A stretch of 64,000 bases of DNA. Source: Dipylidium caninum (Eukaryota; Platyhelminthes; Cestoda; Cyclophyllidea; Dipylidiidae). The first letter of the stretch is position 1. Each line of letters begins with the position of its first letter. Position numbers and translations under genes: made by a program. The stretch spans positions 1 to 64,000 of the forward strand of contig QEYB01000562.1 in NCBI GenBank assembly GCA_017562135.1, given 5' to 3'. The notes below the pieces were generated by a model. It worked only from the letters and a program-made list of their open reading frames with translations, was not told where the DNA came from and did no database searches. Below are positions 15,340 to 25,520 of this stretch, piece by piece.

Positions 15340-15677
15340 GCGAGACATTCAAACAGCCAAGCCACAGGAGGAGTATCGAAGAGTACGCACGGTTTTCTTG
15401 TTTTGAGAACTGTTGGTAGAGTGATGCCAAATCTGGGTCAGTTTTTTACACTTTATGTATTTCTTAAATCCCTCTATATTGTTAGGTTCTTATGTAGGCT
15501 AACTTCGTGTTTTTTTGGCCTCGTCATGAGATGTCCTTGTCGCCCTTCCAGTCATCTCGGAGGTGGAGTATCGATCGTGGTCGTCGGCATGGTCGGGCAG
15601 CTGAACTGGACTATCAAACAGGCCGACAAGTTTGAAGTCAGTTGATGGAGGACAATTGAGTCAACTTAGAACTCTAG
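15340..15677 (+). pseudogene. Flippase left copy: exons 12-13, frameshifted
   Basis: These are counterparts of 53,260-53,342 and 53,457-53,583. This is where the insertion excess of the left arm falls away: the distance between the two exons is almost the same in both arms. Single-base changes remain. For example, the acceptor AG-GTC of the second exon has lost one G (15,549-15,552), and bases are inserted before the Gly-Leu-Arg-Thr-Leu segment. It is not translatable as it stands. Confidence 0.7.
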
Positions 15678-16199
15678 GTAAATTTACCACTTCACCTCTT
15701 TATTTTTCATCTCGCATTTATTTTCCATTCGTGTTGGGGAGAATTCGGATTATGACTTAAAGTGCCTCAACCACCTCATGATGGTGGATCGGGGAGTGTT
15801 CACAGCTTAGATAAAGCCCTATTCGCTTGCTTCTCTCGCCGACAGCATTAACGCTGCCTGTCGTATGATGTCGTCAAACTTTATGGAATCGTCATTGGAC
15901 ATTGCGGGCTAACCCGTGGAATATTTCTTGTTCGTGATCTCCCACTTCGTCAAATATCCTCTTCGTGGATTCGGTCTCCAAGTTTTTGCCTTGGACTTAA
16001 GACAAAATAGGGATATTTCACTCCTCCCACCCTTGGAGGGTAACCTGAATCAGCCTGCTTCCCCAGATGAACGTCGATCGTCTATTTGGAATATAAGGGA
16101 AGGCTAAATCACCTCGTCTGCGTATGTCTACTGTTGTAAACCGGCTAGAGTAGAATACATTCTAATTTGTTGATTTAAATTACTGGAGTACTGTGTTAG

Positions 16200-16842
16200 G
16201 TGCTACAGGCATAGAGGACAGTTCTGCAAAGAGGGGTGCCCGAGACTACTCAGCACTCGTATGCTGCATGAAGGTATGGGTGCAACCGGAGACAAACAGG
16301 AGACCGCCATTAGTATTGCGTATGCTGCAAAACTTCATTTTTAGCGAGGAACAGAAAGTCTTTGTCCTCTCCACCGCCACTGTGGTTAAGTCTCAGTTAA
16401 TCAGTCCTACCAACCTTCTCTCCGATGGACTTAGCCGCCTTTTGTGTGTAGGACGAGACGAAGCGCCAGTTGGCAGAACCTTTTTGGTCGACTTGTTACC
16501 CGCTTCGAATGTAACAAGCTCAACGTCTAGCAGCCTAACTTCAGTTTCTCCACCTCGGACTTTGAATCGTTCTATGTCACTTCCTAAGAACTCCCACTCT
16601 CTGACGGAGATACAGAGATGGAAGGGGAAAGTGATGCTATTCCTCGATCATTACTTCCCCCACTGTCTCCATAATTGACCAATGAAATACCATTGGACGC
16701 GCCGCAGGCGGGTGTTGCTCTCGTCCTCGACTCCATTTGCTTGCCATTTGTCTTAGAAGATGCAGTTAAAAAGACCTTGTATCAAATTGGCGCGTGTCTG
16801 TTCCAGTGTTATCTTTGCTGTCGGGTGACACCATGCCAGAAG
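16200..16842 (+). pseudogene. Flippase left copy: exons 14-15, frameshifted
   Basis: These are counterparts of the exon carrying the TGD hinge motif (54,097-54,281) and the following exon (54,350-54,733). The first has small indels around the Asp-Ser-Leu-Gln segment and two bases missing ahead of the Thr-Gly-Asp motif. Its donor reads GTTAAG instead of GTAAGT. The second has extra bases near its start and end. The matching is collinear and close to full length, so the origin is clear. Confidence 0.75.
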
Positions 16843-17479
16843 GTTGCGTTCACTTTATACATTCGCGATGTCTTAAACGTTAGTCTTCGGTGTGCCCCAT
16901 TTTCACCAGTTAATGGCCGTAAAGTTTTGTGAGAAAATACTCAACTTGCTCCCACGCATTCGAAATGCAAAAATTCCGTGTTGTCATCGTAACCGAGTAT
17001 TTAGATTGCCTGACAATTGCACGGTTTACCTTACAAATCCACTCTGCCTCGGGGAAGTAGAGTATTCACTAATTTATTCTCTCATCTTCGTGATCAGCCT
17101 TCACATTGCCACCTTCTTACGTCAAGTCCTGCTTTTACATCGTCAATAGCCGATGTTTTATAATATGCTTTCATCCACAAACAGCCATTCTAGGAAGCTG
17201 TATAATCTATGAAGCCATGTGGCTTAGCGGAGATAGTATTCCGTGTGTGTTTCTTTCCCCTCGCGGCTCCATTCCCCTCCCTCCCCCCCCCCCGCCCGTA
17301 GCTCAATATCGCCTTGTTTAACGTCTCCATTGACATTTTTTCTGATTTTATGCGCACCTACCAAACTACCAGAACGATTTCGTCTAACAATTACCTAGTT
17401 GAGGGTTGAGGTGAAGTAGAAATGCATAAATTAATGTGCCTACCTTTTTAATGGCAGCACACCATCCTTCCATTTTTAG

Positions 17480-17736
17480 CCTCGATAGTGGAGTTGGTAA
17501 AGCCACGAGTTAGGAGTTCAAACATTAGCGATTGGTGATGCGCAAACGACGTGAATATGATCCAACGCGCCTGATGTCGGCGTAGGCATAAGTGGTCAGG
17601 AGGAATGCAGGCGTCAATGGCCTCCGACTTCGCTGTCACCCAATTCTGCTTCCTCAAACGCCTCCTCCTCGTGCACGGACATTGGTGCTATGAGAAGTTA
17701 GCGCGTATGGCCCTCTACATGTTCTACAAGGACGCG
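17480..17736 (+). pseudogene. Flippase left copy: GDGAND exon, frameshifted
   Basis: This is the counterpart of 55,394-55,651. The hinge motif that binds magnesium in P-type ATPases is interrupted by loss of one G (GATGGCGCAAAC in the intact copy reads GATGCGCAAAC near 17,540). There are further single-base indels at the Ala-Asp-Val-Gly and Gln-Glu-Gly segments, and the donor G is missing at 17,736. Length is almost unchanged, in contrast to the exons left of 15.4 kb. Confidence 0.8.
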
Positions 17737-18158
17737 TACGTCAATAACACGATCTTTCTCATTAGGTAATGCCTTACACGGCGTTATTGTCATGGGTGAA
17801 GAGGGTGGACGTACACCTCGTTAGGGTGGAGACTACTTAGCTTGCGTGATTGTAATTATTAAGCTTCACAATTCCACATCTTCATTAGAAAGTTGACGTT
17901 TATTCGTAGTGTAAAAGGTATGTTGCTGAGGTGTAAGACTTCCCTTAAGTAACACAGCCATCCCCGTCTCTAGTGTCGTTCCATTCAGATTGAGGGTACT
18001 TTGAAAGGTAAAGTAATTATTTATTACCACTTGCTTTTTCCTACATTCGTTATTCTCGCTTTGAATACCACATTTTTAAGGTTCATTCGAGCTCTTTGAG
18101 GCGCTTTGTTAAAGCAAATAACCTGATGGCGGATTCTTTTGTCATCTCTGTCCTCCAG

Positions 18159-18360
18159 GTGTACATATTTTCTCTCTTTTGGTTCCAATTCTTTAACGGC
18201 TTCTCGGGCAGTGCGCACATTAATCAACTCGCCCAAGTTCTTTTCAACATTTCACTCACCAGCATACCTCCTTTTGTGTTGGGGGCTTTCGACAACCCCC
18301 TCGATGATCGAACGCTTATGGCTAACCCCCAAACTGTACCGCAATGGCAGGGATTCTATG
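18159..18360 (+). pseudogene. Flippase left copy: TM5-6 region exon, +1 frameshift
   Basis: This is the counterpart of 56,069-56,269 (201 bases); here it is 202 bases. An extra C in a C-run after the Leu-Met-Ala codons (about 18,325-18,330) shifts the frame, and one base is altered nearby. The first 160 bases are essentially identical to the intact copy, which makes this look like an isolated homopolymer error or a very recent mutation. Confidence 0.8.
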
Positions 18361-18847
18361 GTAAGTTGAGACAAAATATTTGACCATTTATTTGTGGAAA
18401 TCGCTATTTTGTGGGTGAATAGAGAGGGAATATTTCGACAGTAGAGAGACACTCTTTGCCTCTTGACAACTCTGATTCTTCGTCAGACAAAGCCACTCCA
18501 CTGGGTGCACTGTGACCTCGTTTGTCACGCTCTTGTCTAAGAGCGTGAGTCCATTGTTTGCGTTCGAGTATACGCGCGGTCTCCTACCGTCTTTGGCCAG
18601 AATCTCTGCAATCTCGATTACTTTGATTCAAACTGCCCTTCCCTGGTCGAGTTTTGCTAAATCGGTCTAACTTACTGGCAGTCAACCTTACCACCTTCGC
18701 ACCTATGGCGATGTGGAGAAAGAGAGCGTGGCATGAGCCAAAGAATTCACCACGAGCGCTGAAAGGACTGTTCGACTGTCGGAACTGTCACTCCATCCTT
18801 GGATTATTCTGATTCCCTCTCACCTTACCCGCTTTCCTTAATTCCAG

Positions 18848-19034
18848 ACGTACAGGTCATGGCACTTCTGGCTCAACACATTGGACGCGATATGGCAATC
18901 TCTGGTGATCTTCTTCATTCCTTGCCTCGTCTTCGCCGATACAACGCCAGTATGGACGAACTCGGTACCACGTGCATGAATGCCCTCGTATTCACCGCCA
19001 TCGTGCATATCGCTCTGGAGACTAAGTCCTTTCG
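18848..19034 (+). pseudogene. Flippase left copy: Thr-Tyr-Arg-Ser exon, frameshifted
   Basis: This is the counterpart of 56,795-56,980. One C is missing near 18,941 (CGATAC-AACG versus CGATACCAACG) and one T is gained near 19,028, so the middle of the exon is out of frame. The splice acceptor CCAG and the donor GTAAGG are both preserved. Confidence 0.8.
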
Positions 19035-19157
19035 TAAGGTTCCTCCTGTTAGATGTTGGAAGGGCATGGGATTTCAGGAATGTGCTTTTGCCTCTCTCAG
19101 AGTAGGCAGGTAATTTGGCAGCTCCTCGGTATGGCCAGCTAGAGCGATTCCCGTCCT

Positions 19158-19381
19158 TTCGGTAGGGACGGCGTGTTAGATGTTCCACCCACCGGACAGA
19201 TAGTTTAGCCTTCTTCCTCCCCTCCCTTGACCTATTGCCAGTAGGACGAGGGCTCGCTGTGATGGAAGTAAATTCATTTTGCGTGTACGTATAACATCAT
19301 GCGGTGGCCTTCTTTTGCCCACATTTTCATCCACATGCAGGCGGTTTGAAGAGCGCCTTCATCCGCGACGGTGTTTCTCTT
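19158..19381. other. ~220-base insertion unique to the left flippase copy
   Basis: The intact copy runs from CGTCCT straight to CTCCACAATG in this intron (about 57,098-57,110). The left copy has about 220 extra bases between the same two strings. The insert contains no open frame, no obvious terminal inverted repeat and no poly-A tail. I cannot assign it to a transposon family. Confidence 0.6.
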
Positions 19382-19612
19382 CTCCACAATGTCTCGGTAG
19401 AGTAAAAAACTGATAGATGTTAATTTGTTGCTCACTTGTGACGACTTCATTCGGCCCCGACTACGAGATATTCCTATAATCGAATCAGGGTGGGTTGTAC
19501 GACCATTAAATCGGTTTTAATGGTCACGAAGGAGTTGGTGGACTTCGGCTTGCCGAGGAGAATATGACACATCGAGATTATTAATCCTCCTTTACCACAT
19601 TTCCCCCAACAG

Positions 19613-19803
19613 ACTGTCATCCACTTTGTCGTGTACATTGGCAGTTATGTCATACTCTGGTTCTGCTTCACTATGGCCTACAATATCCTCGGTGTGACAC
19701 AGCTCGCTCCAGATCCACCCTATTACGTTATCTTCGTCCTCATGCGTGATCCTCGCTTCTGGCTGTGCATGCTTGTAACCAGTACAACTGCCCTCCTTCC
19801 CAG
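19613..19803 (+). pseudogene. Flippase left copy: intact C-terminal TM exon
   Basis: This 191-base exon matches 57,339-57,529 base for base as far as I can see, with the same acceptor (CCCAACAG) and donor (GTTTGC). It encodes the last hydrophobic pair of the flippase, ending Leu-Leu-Pro-Arg. It is the best preserved exon of the left copy, but neighbouring exons are frameshifted, so the locus as a whole is not functional. Confidence 0.85.
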
Positions 19804-19883
19804 GTTTGCATTTTTCCCTCTATTTTCATTCTCCTTTGCCTTCGTCAAAACAGTCTTTACTCGCACGTTACTTCTTTCTTTAG

Positions 19884-20430
19884 GATACTGTTGAACTCGA
19901 TCCTGAACACTTTCGCCCCGAGTTTGGACACCTTAGCAGCACGACTTCGAAGGAAATATGGAGTGGGCGTGAGCTTGCCCCTCGGCGGTACGTCGAGGAG
20001 CACGATAACTGCCAACTTCGACGTAGTGTACGAAGACGCCGGAACCTACGAGTGGGCGAGCCGAACAACATTCGATCCCATATCACACAGTGGTTCACTT
20101 CGGCATATCGTCTTCTCCAGCGCATGCCTACTTTACGCCGAAACATTGACCAGCCCTCCGTAGTCCTGGTACGCAACGTTTCCCTTGTGTGGCCACGTCG
20201 CTCATCCAATCCTGAGCTAGTGACCCAAACTCTCCCTCGTGTCGGTCCTGTCATGGTGGCCACATCCACTAACCTCCGCAGAGTCAAGACCTATGCTGGC
20301 GGAACAGTCAATAGTAAGCGATGTCACGATTGTCTGGAGACTGCTGAATTTAATTGTCTCTCTTGTGAGCACAGGTTTGTGGGGCGGAGTTTCTCGTTCA
20401 GGTGGATGACTGTTTTCATTCGTTTTAATG
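19884..20430 (+). pseudogene. Flippase left copy: last exon, one-base deletion
   Basis: This is the counterpart of 57,610-58,135. The sequence is nearly identical, but one G is absent in CTCGGGCGG (left copy CTCGGCGG, about 19,981-19,986). That throws the arginine-rich C-terminal tail out of frame. After about 20,370 small indels increase again and the stop region differs. Confidence 0.8.
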
Positions 20431-21450
20431 TGGACAATTGCTGGACGGAGACGAAGGGATCCTTCTGCACTCCACAGCGCCACTGACAGTACGAAAACAC
20501 TGGCGCGAGACAGAAGCTGTAGACTCTAAGACTTGGTGATGGAATAATTCAGAGTGGTTTTAGACCGTTTGCGGTAGAATACACCCAACTCTTTGTGTTG
20601 GCAGATGACCATGGGAGAGTGAATGGTCCCTACATGACGAGGATCTCGAGGGATGCCTTCATGAGTCCGACATCGAGCAGCCTGGCATCAGTCAAGAAGT
20701 AACCTATATGACGAGAATGCCCCTCCCCATGCAGGGAGTTTACTTAAAGTCTTTCATCGAGAGTAAGCTTTACTCTTCCCCCATTTCCATACTGTCCAGG
20801 ACAATTAGGACTCGCCATCCTTCGCGCTGTCCTCACCCCATTCCGGGCTGTGATTCTCATTTGCGACCCTCTTTTTTATTTCCATCCTGTACATGTCTCC
20901 CCTGTCAACAATGGTTATTCTGCTTTTTTTTCTGAGCCATTTTAAGGTTTATAAATAACACCAGAATGTTTCAGGTCTTTTCTTATCCCACCAATGTTAA
21001 CATCCGAAGGATTGTTGAATCAAGACCATTGTCTTCAGCAATGCAGATGGTGTTGGGAATGGAATATACTGGGTCTGACCGAGCAAACTGTCCGAATCCC
21101 GTCATGTTGCGGGGTAGTGTTAGCAAAAAGATACCTGCCGCACATACAAATGTGATTTGGGTCAGAGTAAGACCTCCTCCCATTGCGTGGAAGAAAATGA
21201 ATGATAAGTAATTCACCAAACTGAAACTGAGGGCGATGGAGAGACCAGCACAAATACGCACACAAACGAGGGGAAAAGAGAGAGAAAGAGAAAGAAACAG
21301 AGAAACAGAAAAGAACAACGATTCGCCATTTCGGAAAGACAATAAAGCCTCAAGCGAAGATAAGTTCTTTCACTTTATTGCGAAACAATGCGTTAGATCA
21401 AATTTCGTCGTATTAAAAATGGTACGTGCAAAAATCACTCCGATCCAAAC
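20431..21450. other. Flippase-Argonaute spacer, left copy
   Basis: This is the partner of about 58,140-59,180. From about 20,700 to 21,420 the two differ mostly by base substitutions at perhaps one in eight positions. The flanks differ only by rare indels. A minus-strand frame (20,983-21,342) codes for a hydrophobic stretch, and much of its C-terminal half is similar in the other copy, but stops interrupt the frame there. I do not recognise a protein family and do not call a gene. Confidence 0.5.
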
Positions 21451-21452
21451 AA

Positions 21453-23513
21453 GAGGCATACACACAACCTTGCAACGCAGTCGCCTCGGAACGGGTTGGT
21501 AGAAGGGCTCCTGGTTCCACATTACCCCTTCCCCGTTCACGCGTTACTTTGCGAAAAATACCAACAGGTTGTCCCAGTTCTCGTGCCTCAACACGAAGCG
21601 GCCTCAAACTCTTCAAATTTATCGCCAGCTTCTGCTTCAGCGTGCTGGACCTACAGTAAACAACACGACAGCCTCAATTGTAAGCCCCACCACCCCCAGG
21701 ACACTAACACAACCGCCATCAAGGCTCCTTTACGTACAACCGACAGAAGCTCTCGATATACGTATTCAACGTCTTAAATCGTTCACTCGGCGGCACCGCT
21801 GCACAACGGATAACATCTCTGGCGATCACACCCGGGGTCTTCTCTCGAATTTTGGAAGGGCATAACATGCAATAATTCCATGGGAATGAACTCGTCCTTG
21901 TCCTTCTTGGTCTACAATGTTCAGAGAAACATCATCCACTTAACGGCCTGTTCAGGCACCAACCGGCAATACAACCGCATTCATCTCGAGGGCTCCTCTC
22001 TCTCAGTCAACCAACCGACTACACCCCTCCAACCCCAAACTCCACCTTACAGTCAGTCGAGAGACAGTTGCACATCAGCCCCCTCTCACCACCCAACTCA
22101 ACCCATCCTCTCATCTCCCCTCCACAGCAGCTCCACCCCGCGAATGACACCTCACCTGCTCACCTCCGACCACTCGACCACCAAAAGCGTCTGCACCTTC
22201 TAACCACCTCTCATGCACATCAGGCAAGCAACCAGGCCACAGGCCGCACCACTCGTCGTAAGAACTCTCAACAAGCCTATCTCAATCTCCACCTACACTA
22301 CTTGGCCATCAGGTGCGCACACACAACCAAACACACTCACCTTAATGCACGGTAGTTCCGGATATTGCAGCGTTATGCTATACTTCTCCTTAAAGTATTG
22401 GGCGATTGTTTGCTTTCGTGTCGCCCACCGTCTCCGCATCAGCCCCTCTTGGAGACAAGCCATGCACCACAAAACTCTTCTTATACGGCTTCCCTGTAGA
22501 CATCATACAAATGTACACACCGGTCAACATCATGAACCGCAGTCAGCAGTTACAAAACTTAGCACTGCCACCTTCAGCTGTCTGCCAAACCACAACAGAC
22601 ATACCATATGATGCCAGCACACACTGGGTTGACAGTCGAAAGCATAATCGGGGAGGGGGGGGGAAAGGGGGGGCCGAACAAACAATTCCACTCACACCGT
22701 GTCATGCACCAGCGCAAAGTACTCACCCTCGTGGCTATAATGGCTGGCTTCCACACGCAATGACAATATCTGCGCCTTCATGCGATCCCACGTCGACTTG
22801 TCATACATCGTGTCGCGGAATTTCTCGTACAGAATTTCGGCCAGATTGCCGGGTGGAAAGAAAGCCCGGTATACCTGAGGAAACAAACATCACATGAGCG
22901 CCAGCCTCCCTTGACGCGTCCGAGCAAACAAAGCATCACGCCGCATCGCCACACTCACCAGGTCAACATTCAGTCTACACTTCCATTGTGGCCGAACACT
23001 TAATGAAAATCCTCTATGTATGTGGAAGAGGCCATTGGTTTTGCTTTGCCATGGTGTGGTTGAATAAATCCCCGATTTGAAAAAGACCGAGGACCCCTGT
23101 CCGGCAATTTGCTTACACGCGTTATCCACCATGTTGATGCAATCCTGCGGTATCTCCTTTATTGTCCTCCGGCTCTCAATATACTCCCTTAGCCGATGAG
23201 CCGAGACGCTGGACACTCTTTTAATGTTATATTCCAGGACCAAATCATCTTTCCCCTGAGGATCTGTCACCGGGACCGTCTCACTCGTTTCCGTTTTACC
23301 ACCGAACAAGGGCGACAGTGAGTACACTATCTTTCCACCATCGTGAAAAACATCGCCGCCCAGTCTAAAAAAATACATTACAAGGGCGCACAGGCAAAAT
23401 TCACACCTATGCATCCCTTCACAAGAGTGAATCAACCTCTCTAGGGGGTTCTCTGCACCGCCCTCGACATACAGATTACGCCAATTACGTGTTCTCACGT
23501 CATAACAAACAAT
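21453..23513 (-). pseudogene. Truncated Argonaute copy A (ArgoN-PAZ-linker exons only)
   Basis: Minus-strand exons read 22,959-23,364 (N domain and start of linker 1), 22,727-22,874 (DUF1785/linker 1), 22,341-22,493 (PAZ), 21,734-21,911 (PAZ end and linker 2) and about 21,453-21,650 (linker 2). They correspond one to one to 35,884-33,976 in the full Argonaute. The RGG N-terminus and the whole MID and PIWI domains are missing, so no slicer activity is possible. Private single-base changes include an extra C near 21,833 and an extra T near 22,424. In the first exon this copy keeps the frame that copies B and C lose. The block ends on the right in an Argonaute intron that is joined directly to an intron of the coiled-coil gene. 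Confidence 0.8.
22649..22677. repeat. G-run cluster in truncated Argonaute intron
   Basis: Consecutive runs of four, nine and seven guanines lie in this intron. They are also present in copy C (about 60,382-60,406). The full Argonaute at the same point (about 35,188) has ordinary sequence instead, so the runs link copies A and C to the exclusion of B. They may be an assembly-sensitive or quadruplex-forming site. Confidence 0.7.
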
Positions 23514-23554
23514 GTGGGAATGTAAGCGCCTCTCTTTTCTTTCCACATGCGCAG

Positions 23555-23791
23555 GAGCAAATGGAAGCGAGGGAAGTTGAGACACGCAAACTACGGGACA
23601 CAGAACTCGAAACGGAACGAAAGTTGGTAGCACAACAGCGCGATTGGGACAGTCGTGTAGGGGCAGCGAAGCAGAAACTGATGGCACACTTCGACGCTTG
23701 GAGGAGCAGTCTCACGCCAACTACTCGATTCAACCCACTTAATGTTAATGCGCTTTGCACGAACCAGCTGCAACTGTCTCGTCGGTGTTAA
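23555..23791 (+). pseudogene. Orphan last exon of the coiled-coil gene, copy A
   Basis: This is identical to the last exon of the intact gene (29,734-29,970), including the GCGCAG acceptor and the TAA stop. No upstream exons of that gene lie to its left: the DNA there is Argonaute intron on the opposite strand. It encodes a charged helix (Glu-Gln-Met-Glu onwards) of 78 residues. Without a promoter or start exon of its own it is unlikely to be expressed as the original protein. Confidence 0.85.
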
Positions 23792-25520
23792 CTCGTCGGC
23801 ACCCTTGGAGTTGCCCACCTCACATCCCAATGTCATGCGCCCCAACCGGCAACCGGAGAGTTGTAGTCACCGCAATAGACAACCATCGCTTGCGCTCCTG
23901 CTCACCACACGTCAGTGTTCAAACGTGAGAACGGCAACCCCACCCACGCATGACGTCTCCACACTCTGTTACGGGCACACATGCCATCACCGCTCCTTCA
24001 CCTCTCCCTCACCATCGCACCAAGCGCCATCCCGCGATCCCCACCCCCCCCTCCCGACTCCCCGCTCTGCAACAAGGCTTCAAACCACCTTCGGCTAAAA
24101 GACGCCTCTCAGCCCACCCCAACTGCCATTCTACATGCACGCTGTTTTCCCCACAAAGGCCGTCAAGATCGCGTCTCCTCCTCCGTCGCCCAATCACTCC
24201 TTCAACTCTGTGCACCACTCGACCTGTGCGTAACTGCCACGAGTGTCACCACCGGTTCACCTTCACCTCAATGGCCTAACACCACCACCGCAAGCTCCTC
24301 TCCGCGCACTTGCACCCCCCTCCTCGGTAGTCGCCTCAAGCCACTTTCACCTCGCACACCGCCGCCGACAAGGCCTCGCCTCTCCTTCTGCACCAGACTC
24401 CGGTGGGCCACGCCAACCCCGCACCTTATCTCAGGAGAATGGAAGCAGAGCTCCCGAGGCAACCACCCAACCTGCGTGCAGGTTGACACGCTTTCGACAA
24501 GCCGCACCCCTCCCCTCCCCGACGCTTGCCCCTCGCCTCCGGCTCCGGCTCCCCCTCCCACCCACTCACCCCACCATCTGCTCACCAAAACCTCAGTCCT
24601 ACCGCATTGCCACCACCACCACCTCGTTCCTCCCTATGGCCATCGATTCTCCACTACATGGACCCAATCATCATACGCCCCTCACTTGAGAATTTTGCAA
24701 AATAAAGGGACGCCGTGGTAGGACTCAAGACAGCCCTTCCCCACCTCCCGCGTAGACAACAGCGCGAACCAATGACACAGGCAACACACCACACGCACAC
24801 ATCGACAGGCCAACCAGCGGAATCACGCGAAACACTACCACCGCACCAGCATCAGACACCGGTCAAACCACTTCCGACCACCCACACCCCCCCCCCCACC
24901 CCACCAATCTTAACACAACCAAACGCGGTCACCCAGGCACCATCCACTCTCCTCTCCACGCCCCACTCACCTCCGCGGCCACCACACCCACGTCCCACTG
25001 CAGCAGAAATCGTTGAACTGATCGCCACTTCCACCACATCCCCACTCAGAGGTGAAATGAAAGCAAACTCCTCCCATCCTCGGGCCACTCATCTAGCCGT
25101 CAACACTCGATAAACTCTATAAAATCCACGCACCTACTCCATCAACGCGTTGCCACAACTGCCTCTGAAAACTCACAGTCCATGAACCCTGTTCAGATTA
25201 GCCAGCGAGGCGTCAATCAGAAGTCTCCATCAACAAGGCCCAGTGGTCGCAGCTAAGTGGGACCCCTAACATCTCCTCCACCAACAACGACTGCACGTTA
25301 CACACAAACACACACACAGACACACGTACACACCCACATATACGTATATACATATACATGCATGCATGCATGCATACAGACAGCCATAAACAAAGGAAAA
25401 GGCAAGAGGAATGAGGGAGAGAAGGTAGGGCGGGAGTTAGGGCGAGAGGGAAGAGGGAAAGAGGTGAACAAAATAAGGTCAATGTGGGCGAATGGGTTGC
25501 GACAACAAGTGAACTGCCCA
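23792..25520. other. C/A-rich non-coding stretch 3' of SEC62
   Basis: Both strands carry several open frames of 60-250 codons here, but they are proline, threonine and histidine rich with no domain pattern. They arise from a C- and A-rich composition. The first 480 bases are also found after the coiled-coil gene at 29,971-30,453. The rest recurs at 61,990-63,180 with many indels. It probably includes the 3' untranslated region of SEC62 on the minus strand. Confidence 0.55.
25294..25383. repeat. Microsatellite: (CA)n, (TA)n and (CATG)n
   Basis: A compound simple repeat of CA dinucleotides, then alternating TATA/CATA, then four CATG units, then CAGACAG. The other arm (63,017-63,093) has a shorter and rearranged version with two CATG units. 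It is useful as a marker for telling the copies apart in reads. Confidence 0.85.

Noticed and set aside
1..15340. Reading the left arm as a fast-evolving functional paralogue of the flippase
   Set aside because: The phosphorylation motif is lost, every exon is frameshifted, and the changes are insertions in coding and non-coding DNA alike.
20983..21342. Minus-strand hydrophobic protein gene
   Set aside because: The frame is interrupted in the other copy, no family is recognised and no splice partners are seen. It is kept only as an observation.
23742..25113. Several long proline- and threonine-rich frames resembling mucin or antigen proteins
   Set aside because: They overlap in multiple frames, follow base composition and show no start context, domain or splice structure. 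Frames are not conserved in the 62 kb copy.
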